A DNA stretch of 53,537 nucleotides from Chloroflexota bacterium (GTDB taxonomy: Bacteria; Chloroflexota; Limnocylindria; Limnocylindrales; CSP1-4): the NCBI GenBank assembly GCA_021802825.1, contig JAJZRG010000021.1:1-53537 (forward strand). The letters are read 5' to 3'. Position numbers and translations under genes: made by a program. Within the stretch, counting starts at the first letter, position 1, and every line of letters begins with the position of its first letter. Below, in pieces: positions 17,161 to 25,590 of the stretch. Under the pieces are notes generated by a model. It made no database searches, was not told the origin of the DNA, and worked only from the letters and a program-made list of their open reading frames with translations.

Positions 17161-17856
17161 GTGGACGCCCGAATCCTGCTGGTCGAGGACGACCCGTCGA
17201 TCCGCGAGGTGACTGCCCTCGGGCTTCGCGCGGCCGGCTTCACGGTGGCGACCGCGTCAGACGGCGCCGATGGGCTCGAGCGGTGGCGGGCGGAGCGGCC
17301 GGACCTCGTGCTGCTCGACGTGATGCTGCCTCGGCTCGACGGGCTCGAGGTGCTGCGCGCGATCCGCCGCGAGGCCACGACGCCAGTGGTGATGCTGACC
17401 GCGCGGGCGGACACGATCGACGTGGTCGTGGGGCTCGAATCGGGTGCCGAAGACTACGTGAAGAAGCCCTTCGAGATGCCCGAGCTGGTGGCGCGGGTCC
17501 GGGCGGCGCTGCGGCGGAGGGGCGCCGATGCGGCTGAGGCCACCGAGGGGCTCGTCGTGCTGGGACCGGTGTCCATCGACCCCAGCGGTCGCAGCGCCAC
17601 GCTCGATGGCCGGGACCTGAGCCTCACCCGGACCGAGCTCGACCTGCTGCTCGAGCTCGCGCGCCAGCCGGGGCGGGTCCTCGCCCGCGAGACGCTCCTC
17701 GACCATGTGTGGGGCTATGACTTCCTGGGCGACTCGAGGCTCGTGGATGTCGCCGTGGGGCGGCTTCGCGCGAAGATCGAGGCGGACCCCGCCAGCCCCT
17801 CGCTGATCGTCACGGTCCGCGGCGCCGGCTACAAGGCCGTGCGTCCCGGCAGCTGA
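17161..17856 (+). CDS. OmpR/PhoB-family response regulator
   Basis: 231 residues from GTG 17161. The receiver domain is residues 1-115: acidic pocket VEDDPS, phospho-acceptor Asp53 in LVLLDVMLP, and a conserved Lys in DYVKKPFE. The C-terminal winged helix (about 130-228) shows LSLTRTELDLLLELARQPGRVLAR and VDVAVGRLRAKIE with the terminal RGAGYKA. It should bind direct-repeat promoter sites once phosphorylated. Its stop overlaps the start of the kinase gene (TGATG), so the two form one operon and a cognate pair. Confidence 0.96.
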   Translation: MDARILLVEDDPSIREVTALGLRAAGFTVATASDGADGLERWRAERPDLVLLDVMLPRLDGLEVLRAIRREATTPVVMLTARADTIDVVVGLESGAEDYVKKPFEMPELVARVRAALRRRGADAAEATEGLVVLGPVSIDPSGRSATLDGRDLSLTRTELDLLLELARQPGRVLARETLLDHVWGYDFLGDSRLVDVAVGRLRAKIEADPASPSLIVTVRGAGYKAVRPGS

Positions 17857-19340
17857 TGCGCCAGGCGGCAGGTCCGCGAACGGCGCGGCGCCTGGGCGTG
17901 CCGGGCGGGCTCCGGACGCGGCTCGCGCTCACGCTGGTCGCGCTCGTCGCCCTGACCGTCGCGGGCATCGGCCTGGGTGTGTATGCGTTCGTGGACGCGT
18001 CGCTACGCTCATCGATGGTCGCCGAGGCCCGTCGCCAGGCAAACTTCGACCTCTCGGTCCTGCTCCCGGCCGAGAATCCCGCGCCGGCCACCGCAGCGCA
18101 GTTCGCGGCGAGCGGGCTGCCTGCGGCGTTCCAGTTCCGCGGCGACGTGAAGACGATCGCGGACTACGGGCACGGCGACGTGTACGTCTCCGACCGGCTG
18201 CTCGCTGGCGCGCTCGACGAGGTCGACCCCGGCCTCCGCTCGATCGTGGCCAGCGGCCAGCTCGGCTACGCCTGGCAGGAGGTCAACGGTCGGAGCGTCC
18301 TCGTCGTCGGCGGCCGGCTGGGCGGGCCGCCCGACCTGTACTTGTTCTTCGACGCCCGGCCGGTGGACGAGGCGCTGGGGCAGCTGCGGCTCGGGCTGGC
18401 GGGCGCGGGGCTGCTGGCGGTCCTGCTCGCGCTCGTGACCGCAGGGATCATCGCGCGCGGCATCCTGCGTCCCGTCGCCGCGGCCGGCGAAGCGGCGCGG
18501 CGCATCGCGACCGGCGACCTCCACGCGCGAGTCCCCGTCGGCGGGCGCGACGAGCTTTCGGCGCTCGCCACGGAGATGAACCGCATGGCCGACTCGCTCC
18601 AGGCCACCGTCACGCGGCTCGAGGAGGCGCAGGGACGGAACCGCCAGTTCGTCGCCGACGTGGCCCATGAGCTCCGCACGCCCCTCGCGGCTCTCGTCGC
18701 CGAGGCGTCGCTCATCGAGCCCGCGCTGGCCGACCTCCCGCCCGACGCGCGGCGAGCGGGCGAGCTGCTCGCGGGGGACGTGCGCCGGATGCGGACGCTC
18801 GTTGACGACCTGCTCGAGGTTTCGCGGTTCGATGCCCAGGCCGAACGACCCGCGCTCCAGGACGTGGATCTCGGGCATGTCATCGGGTCCATCGTCGCCG
18901 CACGGCTCCCCGGGGCAGCGCTGACCGTGCCCACCGCCGCGCTGCCTGCCAGCACGGACCCCCGGCGCCTCGACCGCATCCTCGGCAACCTGCTCGACAA
19001 CGCGCGGGAGCATGCGCCGGGTGCGCCCGTGGAAGTGTCGCTGTCGCGCATCCGCGACGGCGCGGTGGTCACGGTCGCGGACCGCGGTCCGGGCGTGCCG
19101 GCAGCCGCGCTCCCCCACCTATTCGACCGCTTCTACAAGGCGGACGCATCCCGGCGCGGCGGGTCGTCCGGGCTCGGGCTCGCGATCGCCGCGGAGCACG
19201 CTGAGCTGATCGGCGGCTCGCTGCGTGCGCGGCCGCGTCCGGGAGGCGGGCTCGTGTTCACGCTGCGGCTCCCGGCCAACGCCGTGACCGAACCGTTACC
19301 CGGCGGCGATCCGGGCGTCATCCTCCCACAGGATGCTTGA
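17856..19340 (+). CDS. Two-component sensor histidine kinase (HAMP, HisKA, HATPase)
   Basis: 494 residues. TM1 (about 22-46) and TM2 (about 178-201) bracket an extracytoplasmic sensor of about 130 residues. HAMP follows (RGILRPVAAAGEAARRIATGDL). The HisKA H-box FVADVAHELRTPLAAL holds the phosphorylated His271. The N-box LGNLLDNAREHAPG, G1 DRGPGVP and G2 GGSSGLGLAI are complete, so it should be active. It shares a 1-nt overlap with the response regulator. The signal is unknown, but the GerMN lipoprotein gene right after may be part of the same operon and encode a sensory partner. Confidence 0.95.
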   Translation: MRQAAGPRTARRLGVPGGLRTRLALTLVALVALTVAGIGLGVYAFVDASLRSSMVAEARRQANFDLSVLLPAENPAPATAAQFAASGLPAAFQFRGDVKTIADYGHGDVYVSDRLLAGALDEVDPGLRSIVASGQLGYAWQEVNGRSVLVVGGRLGGPPDLYLFFDARPVDEALGQLRLGLAGAGLLAVLLALVTAGIIARGILRPVAAAGEAARRIATGDLHARVPVGGRDELSALATEMNRMADSLQATVTRLEEAQGRNRQFVADVAHELRTPLAALVAEASLIEPALADLPPDARRAGELLAGDVRRMRTLVDDLLEVSRFDAQAERPALQDVDLGHVIGSIVAARLPGAALTVPTAALPASTDPRRLDRILGNLLDNAREHAPGAPVEVSLSRIRDGAVVTVADRGPGVPAAALPHLFDRFYKADASRRGGSSGLGLAIAAEHAELIGGSLRARPRPGGGLVFTLRLPANAVTEPLPGGDPGVILPQDA

Positions 19341-19371
19341 GCCACCCAGAACCCGCACCGAGGTCCCGGCC

Positions 19372-20358
19372 ATGCGAACCGCCGGCCGCCCAGTCGTCGT
19401 CCTCCTGTCCCTCGCCACCGCCCTGGCCCTCATCGGCTGCACGCCCACGGCCGGCCCCCTCGGCACGCCGTCCTCGCCGGCACCCACCGGCGACGCCTCG
19501 GTCGCGCCGCCCTCGGGTGATGCGACGCCGGGTCCCACCGTGTCGGCCGGGACCACCGCGACCGCCGCCCCGTCGTCTCCCGCCACGTCGCCTTCGGCCC
19601 CCGGCCCGACCCTGACCACGGCGACCCCCACCGCGTCGCCCGCCCCGACCGGCACCATCGTCGTCCGGGCCTACTTCGTGCTCGGCAACACGGGCCTCGT
19701 GCCGGTCCTCCGCACGATCCCGGCTACGACCGGCGTCGCCTCGGCCGCCATGCGCCAGCTCATCACGGGCCCCGCCGCAGGCGAGCTGGCGGCGAACCCG
19801 GCCATCGGCTCTGCGGTGCCGGCATCGACCCGGCTCCTCGGCCTCACGATCAAGAATGGCGTCGCGACCGTGGACCTCTCGAGCGAGTTCCAGGCCGGGT
19901 ACGCCTCGTCGGCCCCCGACGCCCGGTATGGCCAGGTCGTCTACACGCTCACCCAGTTCGCCACGGTCAAGTCCGTCGCCTTCGAGTTCGACGGCCAGCC
20001 GGCCGGCGGGATCCCCGGCCAGCGCTCCGCCTACCAGGACCAGCTCCTGCGCGCGATCTTCGTGGACCACCCGGCGTGGGGTGCCGGCGCGGGCAACCCG
20101 GTCGTGGTGTCGGGCGTGGCCAACGTGTTCGAAGCCGCCTTCCGGGTGCAGGTCAAGGACGCGAACGGCAAGGTGCTCGCTGACCGGCCGGTCATGGCCT
20201 CGTGCGGCACCGGCTGCTGGGGCACCTTCTCGGTCAGCGTCCCCTACACCGTGGCAAGGGCCCAGTGGGGCACGCTGCGGGTGTTCGACCTGTCGGCCAA
20301 GGACGGCTCGCCCATCGACGTGACCGAGTACCCCGCCTGGTTGACGCCCGCGGGCTGA
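19372..20358 (+). CDS. Lipoprotein with GerMN and Gmad2 domains
   Basis: 328 residues. The signal peptide ends in the lipobox ALIGCT (lipidated Cys near residue 23). A long Ser/Thr/Pro/Ala linker (to about 95) precedes a GerMN domain (VVRAYFVLGNTGLVPVLR, AAMRQLITGP, GVATVDLSSEF) and a C-terminal Ig-like Gmad2 domain (NPVVVSGVANVFEAAFRV to FDLSAKDGSP). It is probably displayed on the outer face of the membrane. Start ATG 19372 has GAGG 8 nt upstream; an earlier ATG at 19333 overlaps the kinase stop and lies inside a -10-like CAGGAT. The kinase-GerMN order recalls actinobacterial MtrB-LpqB, where the lipoprotein affects the kinase; here that is inference. Confidence 0.88.
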   Translation: MRTAGRPVVVLLSLATALALIGCTPTAGPLGTPSSPAPTGDASVAPPSGDATPGPTVSAGTTATAAPSSPATSPSAPGPTLTTATPTASPAPTGTIVVRAYFVLGNTGLVPVLRTIPATTGVASAAMRQLITGPAAGELAANPAIGSAVPASTRLLGLTIKNGVATVDLSSEFQAGYASSAPDARYGQVVYTLTQFATVKSVAFEFDGQPAGGIPGQRSAYQDQLLRAIFVDHPAWGAGAGNPVVVSGVANVFEAAFRVQVKDANGKVLADRPVMASCGTGCWGTFSVSVPYTVARAQWGTLRVFDLSAKDGSPIDVTEYPAWLTPAG

Positions 20359-20435
20359 CCCACCGGGCGCTCGCGCGCACGACCCCCGTCACGAGCCCGG
20401 TGTTGGACCGGGGCGCACGGCGGCGTCGTGACAGC

Positions 20436-21485
20436 TCACGGCAGCCTCGCGTATGCGTACAGGAGCAGCCGCACGAAGCGGTCGCGATCAATCAAGATGC
20501 CGACGTCGGCATTGGCCTCGAAGCCCCGGCGGCGGAGACGGTTCGGCAGGCCGTCGCACACGGTCCGGCCGCGAGCCGGGCCGTGGCCCGTCTCGACCGC
20601 CACGTGGTACCGCGCGACAGTGACGAGGTCGGGCACGAGCAGGTGGGCGATCGTGACGGCGTCGTGGACCGCCGAGGTGGTCGAACCGGACCAGCCGAGG
20701 TTGCGCTCGAGCGCGAACTCGGTCAGCTCGGCCGCGATGGCCCCCGAGCGGGTCCCGAGGGTGCGCAACTGCTGCGCCGACCTCCGGTCGAGCAGCGCCT
20801 GGTGGGTCACGTCGAGGCCCATCATGGTGATCGGCAGGCCGGAGCGGAACACGACGTCCGCGGCCTCCGGGTCGGCAAGGATGTTGAACTCCGCGGCCGC
20901 GGTGGTGTTCCCCTCGCCGATCGAGCCGCCCATCAGGCACACGTGCTCTACCCGCGGCGCGAGCCGCGGGTAGAGCCGCAGCAGCAGGGCGATGTTGGTC
21001 AGCGGCCCGATGGGCGCGATGCAGACCGGCTCCGGGCTGTCCGAGATCAGCTGCGCCATCAGCGCGATGGCGCCCTCCGGTCGCGGACTGTTCGGTGCCT
21101 CCGGGAGCTGCGCGTTGCCGACGCCGCTGAGGCCATGGACGTCCGTGGCGCGCACGACGTCACCCAGGAGCGCGCCCGCTGCCCCCTCGGCGACCGGGAC
21201 GTCGTCGCGGCCGTAGGCGTGGAGCAGCCGCAGCGCGTTCTCAGTGCAGTGCGCGACGTCCGCGTTGCCCCCGACCGTGGTCACCGCGAGCAGGCGCAGC
21301 TCCGGGCTGGCGCAGGCGAGGCCGATGGCGAGCGCGTCGTCGAGCCCCGGGTCGCTGTCGATGATCAGGGGCAGCGGCCGCTCGGGCGTCCCGAACGGCG
21401 CGGTCCGATCGCTCGCCGGCGAGGGGTGGAACGCTGGGACGGCGCGAGCCCGTCCCAGGTCCTCCGCATTGAAGCCCGCGCTCAC
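20436..21485 (-). CDS. Nucleoside hydrolase (IunH/RihB family)
   Basis: 349 residues from GTG 21485, which begins 4 nt after the permease stop. The N-terminal calcium and ribose site is IIDSDPGLDDALAI (family consensus DTDPGxDDA; the Thr is Ser). Other signature blocks are CIAPIGPLTNIALLL, LMGGSIGEGNTTAAAEFNILADPEAADVVF and the late AVHDAVTIAHLL. It cleaves the N-glycosidic bond of imported ribonucleosides to ribose and base. It lies last in an operon with the BMP/ABC nucleoside importer. A perfect 13-bp inverted repeat lies inside the gene (20946-20975). Confidence 0.94.
   Translation of the reverse strand: MSAGFNAEDLGRARAVPAFHPSPASDRTAPFGTPERPLPLIIDSDPGLDDALAIGLACASPELRLLAVTTVGGNADVAHCTENALRLLHAYGRDDVPVAEGAAGALLGDVVRATDVHGLSGVGNAQLPEAPNSPRPEGAIALMAQLISDSPEPVCIAPIGPLTNIALLLRLYPRLAPRVEHVCLMGGSIGEGNTTAAAEFNILADPEAADVVFRSGLPITMMGLDVTHQALLDRRSAQQLRTLGTRSGAIAAELTEFALERNLGWSGSTTSAVHDAVTIAHLLVPDLVTVARYHVAVETGHGPARGRTVCDGLPNRLRRRGFEANADVGILIDRDRFVRLLLYAYARLP
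20946..20975. repeat. Perfect 13-bp hairpin inside the nucleoside hydrolase gene
   Basis: CTCTACCCGCGGC (20946-20958) and GCCGCGGGTAGAG (20963-20975) are exact reverse complements with a 4-nt GCGA loop. It falls within codons for LYPRLAPRV. Confidence 0.9.
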
Positions 21486-21489
21486 CGGC

Positions 21490-22806
21490 TCAGCCCTGCT
21501 CGTACGGCTGCCCCGCCATGGCCGGTCCGCGGACGCGGCCAACGAGGCCGGCGACCACGACAACGGTCAGGATGTACGGCACGCTGGCCAGGAACTGCGG
21601 CGGCACGTCCACGCCCAGCTGCGAGAGCAGCTGCTGGGTCGAGTCGGCGAAGCCGAACACGAGCGCCGCGCCGAACGCGCCGATGGGGTTCCAGGCGCCG
21701 AAGATCATCGCCGCGATGCCGATGAACCCCTTGCCGGCTGACATGTTCATCTGGAAGCTGCCGGCCGAGTGGAGCGAGAGGTACGACCCGGCGAAGCCCG
21801 CGATCGCGCCGGCGAGGATCATCGCCCGGTAGCGGATCCGGATCACGTTGATCCCGACCGTGCCGGCTGCCTGCGGGTACTCGCCCGACGCACGGAGACG
21901 CAGGCCCCAGCGGGTACGGAACAGGAAGTACGTCAGGACCAGCATCACGACCCAGCCGATGTACATGTACGGCGTGCCCTGGAACAGGATCGGCCCGAGG
22001 ACCGGGATGCCAGAGAGGAGCGGGACGTCCACCTTCTCGATCGTGGGCGGGGTGTTGTAGTCGGTGTAGGTCTGCAGCACGCGCAGGTAGACGAAGTTGG
22101 TGAGACCCAGGGCGCCGAAGTTGACCACGGTGCCCGTGATGATCTGGTCCACCTTGTAGCGGATCGCGAGCCAGGCCATCAGCACGCCGATGCCGACACC
22201 GGCGAGGGCGGCGAACAGCGGCCCCACGATCGGCCCGACGATCATGCCCGTGTCCGGCCCGAGCCACTGGATCGCCATGCTGGCCGTGATCGCGCCCACG
22301 CAAGCGCCCACGAGCAGCTTGCCCTCGACCGCGATGTCGAACATGCCGGAGCGCTCGCAGATCAGGGCGGCGAACGCGCCCATCGAGATCGGGAAGGCGT
22401 ACTCGAACGTCCCGGCGAAGGCGTTGGTGAGAACCGCCGTCTTGCCGGTCAGCAGGGTGCTCACGACGGCCGCGACCCACAACGGCAGCCACAGGATCAG
22501 CCAGCGGCGCCAGCGGGTGGATGAGCCCCGCCAGAGCTGCCAGATGCCGGTCCCGCCGGTGGCGATGCCGGTCAGGATCCAGAACATCCCGGCCGTGGTC
22601 TGGATCTGGACGAAGTCCTTGCCCTGGGTGACGACCCAGAACTTGAACGTCACCTCGCTGTTCATCGTGTTCGAGGCGAGCGCGAACGCGATCAGGCCGA
22701 GGGCGCTGATGACAATCCCGCGGATGCGGGCTCGCTGGAGCGCGCGGCGCTCCGCCTCGCTCGCAGCGGGGACGACGGCATTCGCGGGGGCTGCGGCAGC
22801 CGTCAT
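21490..22806 (-). CDS. ABC nucleoside transporter permease (second subunit)
   Basis: 438 residues of the BPD_transp_2 permease family (NupC/YufQ-like partner). The start ATG 22806 overlaps the preceding permease stop (ATGA). About ten hydrophobic segments are visible. Conserved family features include FAALICERSGMFDIAVEGKLLVGA, the G-x-x-N-like loop KGFIGIAAMIFGAWNPIGAFGAALVFG and a VPYILTVVVVAGLVGR end. An N-terminal extension with two hydrophobic segments precedes the core. Encoded with its partner permease, the ATPase and a BMP lipoprotein, it forms the membrane channel of a purine/pyrimidine nucleoside importer. Confidence 0.92.
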   Translation of the reverse strand: MTAAAAPANAVVPAASEAERRALQRARIRGIVISALGLIAFALASNTMNSEVTFKFWVVTQGKDFVQIQTTAGMFWILTGIATGGTGIWQLWRGSSTRWRRWLILWLPLWVAAVVSTLLTGKTAVLTNAFAGTFEYAFPISMGAFAALICERSGMFDIAVEGKLLVGACVGAITASMAIQWLGPDTGMIVGPIVGPLFAALAGVGIGVLMAWLAIRYKVDQIITGTVVNFGALGLTNFVYLRVLQTYTDYNTPPTIEKVDVPLLSGIPVLGPILFQGTPYMYIGWVVMLVLTYFLFRTRWGLRLRASGEYPQAAGTVGINVIRIRYRAMILAGAIAGFAGSYLSLHSAGSFQMNMSAGKGFIGIAAMIFGAWNPIGAFGAALVFGFADSTQQLLSQLGVDVPPQFLASVPYILTVVVVAGLVGRVRGPAMAGQPYEQG

Positions 22807-24002
22807 GCGGCGGCTCCTTCCTCGACCGGGGCCCCGCCCTCGGGGCCCCTCCGCCGGAGTCGGTAGATCTGGCGCACGAGGTCTGGCGCCGCGACGAACA
22901 TGATGACGAGCGCCTGGATGAACACCAGCAGGTCGAGCGGGATCGAGGTCTCGATCTGCATCTCGTGGCCGCCGTTGTTGAGCGCGCCGAAGAGGATGGC
23001 GGCGGCCACCACACCCCCGGGTCTGGTGCCGCCCAGCAGGGCCAGCGCGATCGCGGTCCAGCCATAGCCGGAGTTCACGTCGTTGGACATCTGGGTCACG
23101 GTCCCCAGGACCTGGAACGCCCCGCCGAGGCCAGCGAGGGCGCCCGAGACGACCATCGCGAGGATGATCGAGCCGCCGGCGCTCATGCCGGCGTACCGGG
23201 CGGCCGTCAGGTTGAGGCCCGCGGCCCGGAGCTCGAAGCCCTTGGTGGTCCGGAACAGGAAGTAGGACACCAGGGCCGCCGCGATCAGCGCCACGATGAA
23301 GCCCCAGTGGAGCCGCAGGCCGGGCAGCGGGATCAGGGCGGGCACGCGGACGAAGTCGATCACCTTGGAGATCGGCTCGGAGCCGGTGGCAGGCCGCATG
23401 AACGGCGTGCGCAGCGCCAGCTGGACGATCTGGAGCGCCACGTAGTTGAGCATGATGGTGGTGATGACCTCGTGGGCCCCCATCCGGGCCTTGAGGAAGC
23501 CCGGGATGAAGCCCCATGCCATGCCGAAGACGATGCCGGCCAGCAGCCCCGCGACCAGCGTCACGGGCGCCGGGAGGTCCCGGAGCAGCAGCACCGTCGC
23601 CGTCGCGCCGAGGGCGCCGAGGACGAACTGGCCGTCGCCGCCGATGTTGAACACGCCCGAGCGGAACGAGACGGCGATGGCAAGGCCCGTGAAGATCAGC
23701 GGCGTCGCGGCGACGAGGGTCTCGCTGATCGGGCGGATGGCGGTCGCCCAGTTCTCGGGCGTCGGGGTTCGGAACGCATCAGCGAACCGTGTCGGATCGC
23801 CCAGCGACCCGGTCAGCAGCGCGGCGTACGCCTTGATCACGTTGCCGACCGCGGTGCCCAGGAAGTCGAGCGGCTGGGTCGGCAGGACCTGCAGCGCCGG
23901 GATGTCGGTGAAGATCAGGAACAGGGACCCGACGATGAACGCCGAGATGACCGCGAGGATCGGGATCGCCAGCGGTCGGAGCCGTCGCCTCAGCCCGCTC
24001 AA
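22803..24002 (-). CDS. ABC nucleoside transporter permease (first subunit)
   Basis: 399 residues from TTG 24002, overlapping the ATPase stop (TTGA). BPD_transp_2 family (NupB/YufP-like), with about nine hydrophobic helices. Signatures are VSFRSGVFNIGGDGQFVLGALGA, GAHEVITTIMLNYVAL and SGYGWTAIALALLGGTRPGGVVAAAILFGAL, all typical of BMP-associated permeases. It pairs with the downstream permease to form the channel. A Pro/Glu-rich cytoplasmic tail ends the protein. Confidence 0.93.
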   Translation of the reverse strand: MSGLRRRLRPLAIPILAVISAFIVGSLFLIFTDIPALQVLPTQPLDFLGTAVGNVIKAYAALLTGSLGDPTRFADAFRTPTPENWATAIRPISETLVAATPLIFTGLAIAVSFRSGVFNIGGDGQFVLGALGATATVLLLRDLPAPVTLVAGLLAGIVFGMAWGFIPGFLKARMGAHEVITTIMLNYVALQIVQLALRTPFMRPATGSEPISKVIDFVRVPALIPLPGLRLHWGFIVALIAAALVSYFLFRTTKGFELRAAGLNLTAARYAGMSAGGSIILAMVVSGALAGLGGAFQVLGTVTQMSNDVNSGYGWTAIALALLGGTRPGGVVAAAILFGALNNGGHEMQIETSIPLDLLVFIQALVIMFVAAPDLVRQIYRLRRRGPEGGAPVEEGAAA

Positions 24003-25504
24003 TGCACGCCTCCCATGAGCATCCCGACGGCCTCCTTGGTCGCCTGTTCGGAGGGGAGCACACCCACGATCCGGCCCGAGAACATGACCGCCACGCGGTC
24101 GCCCAGGGCGAGGACCTCGTCGAGCTCGGTGCTGACGATCAGGATCGCCGCCCCGGCGTCGCGCTGCTCGATGATGCGCCGGTGGATGTACTCGATCGAG
24201 CCCACGTCGAGGCCGCGCGTCGGCTGGGAGGCGACGACCAGCTTGACGGGCCGCGAGAACTCCCGCGCCACGATCACCTTCTGCTGGTTGCCGCCGGACA
24301 GGCTGCCGACGGTCGTCTCGATCGACGGCGTCCGGATGTCGAACTCCTTGACGCCCTTGGCCGCCTCCCGCGCAATCGCCACCCGGTCGAACCGCCCGGT
24401 GCTGCTGTAGGGCTCGCGATGGTAGGAGTCGAGGATGTAGTTCTCAGCCACGGTCATGCCCTTGATCAGGCCGTCGCGCATGCGGTCCTCGGGGATGTGC
24501 GCCACGCCGAGGTCGGCCACCTTCCGCGGCTTCGCCTCGTCCAGCAGCGTGTCCCCGACCTTGATGTGACCCGAGTCGATGTGGCGCAGCCCGGTGATGG
24601 CCTCCACGAGCTCGGTCTGGCCGTTCCCCTGCACCCCGGCGACGGCGACGATCTCGCCTGCCCGGACCTCGAGGCTGGCGCCCCTGACGGCCATCTCGTC
24701 GCGGTCGTTGCGCACGAAGACGTCCTTGAGCTCCAGCACGGTCTCGCCAGGGTTCGCGGGCCCGCGCGTGACGGTCAGCTCGACCTCGCGCCCGACCATG
24801 AGGTTGGCGAGCTCCTCGCGGCTCGTCTCGTGGGGCAGCACGGTGCCGGCGACGCGGCCTCGGCGCAGCACGGTGATCGTGTCGGCGACCTCGAGGACCT
24901 CGTTGAGCTTGTGCGTGATGAAGATGACCGTGGTGCCGCCGGCCGCCAGGCCGCGGATGATCCCGAACAGCTCCTCGGTCTCGCCCGGGGTGAGGACGGC
25001 GGAGGGCTCGTCGAGCACCAGGATGTCGCTCCTGCGGTAGAGCGCCTTGAGGATCTCGACCCGCTGGCGGACGCCGACGGGGAGATCCTCGATCTTCGAA
25101 TCGGGGTCCACGTGGAGCCCGTACTGGTTGGACAGTTCGACCACCCGGGCGCGCGCGGTGGCCCGGTCAAACGTGGCCGCTAAGCCGGAGACGGGCTCGG
25201 AACCCAGCGCGACGGACTCGACCACGTCGAACACCGGCACGAGCATGAAGTGCTGGTGGACCATGCCGATGCCAGCGCTGATCGCCTCCGCCGGGTCGCG
25301 GAAGACCTGTGTCTCGCCGTCGATCAGGATCTCGCCCGAATCGGGCCGGTAGAGGCCCGACAGGATGTTCATGAGGGTCGTCTTGCCGGCCCCGTTCTCA
25401 CCCAGCAGGCCGAGGACCTTGCCACGGTCGGCGGAGATGGAGATCCGGTCGTTGGCGAGCACGCCGGGGAACTGCTTGGTGATGTCGCGGAGCTCGAGCC
25501 GCAT
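23999..25504 (-). CDS. ABC nucleoside transporter ATPase with two ABC domains
   Basis: 501 residues of the RbsA/NupA (YufO) type. The N-terminal cassette has Walker A LLGENGAGKTTL (about 33-44), a divergent signature LPVGVRQRVEIL and Walker B ILVLDEPSAVLTP. The C-terminal cassette has a degenerate P-loop VAGVQGNGQTEL, a good signature LSGGNQQKVIVARE and VVASQPTRGLDVGS, where Gln replaces the catalytic Glu, as is usual for the second half of this family. It powers the two permeases encoded downstream. A stem-loop separates it from the binding-protein gene upstream. Confidence 0.95.
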   Translation of the reverse strand: MRLELRDITKQFPGVLANDRISISADRGKVLGLLGENGAGKTTLMNILSGLYRPDSGEILIDGETQVFRDPAEAISAGIGMVHQHFMLVPVFDVVESVALGSEPVSGLAATFDRATARARVVELSNQYGLHVDPDSKIEDLPVGVRQRVEILKALYRRSDILVLDEPSAVLTPGETEELFGIIRGLAAGGTTVIFITHKLNEVLEVADTITVLRRGRVAGTVLPHETSREELANLMVGREVELTVTRGPANPGETVLELKDVFVRNDRDEMAVRGASLEVRAGEIVAVAGVQGNGQTELVEAITGLRHIDSGHIKVGDTLLDEAKPRKVADLGVAHIPEDRMRDGLIKGMTVAENYILDSYHREPYSSTGRFDRVAIAREAAKGVKEFDIRTPSIETTVGSLSGGNQQKVIVAREFSRPVKLVVASQPTRGLDVGSIEYIHRRIIEQRDAGAAILIVSTELDEVLALGDRVAVMFSGRIVGVLPSEQATKEAVGMLMGGVH

Positions 25505-25527
25505 ACGCGTTCGACCCTCGGATGCGA

Positions 25528-25560
25528 CCCGCCCGCCCCCGTCGATCGGGAGCGGGCGGG
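25528..25560 (-). terminator. Intercistronic stem-loop between BMP lipoprotein and ATPase genes
   Basis: CCCGCCCGC (25528-25536) pairs with GCGGGCGGG (25552-25560), with a further CCCG/CGGG inner stem. No T-run follows. It probably stabilises the binding-protein message or partly terminates, giving more lipoprotein than ATPase. Confidence 0.6.
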
Positions 25561-25590
25561 CAGACTTGCTCGGTTGGAGTCGGCTTCCGG

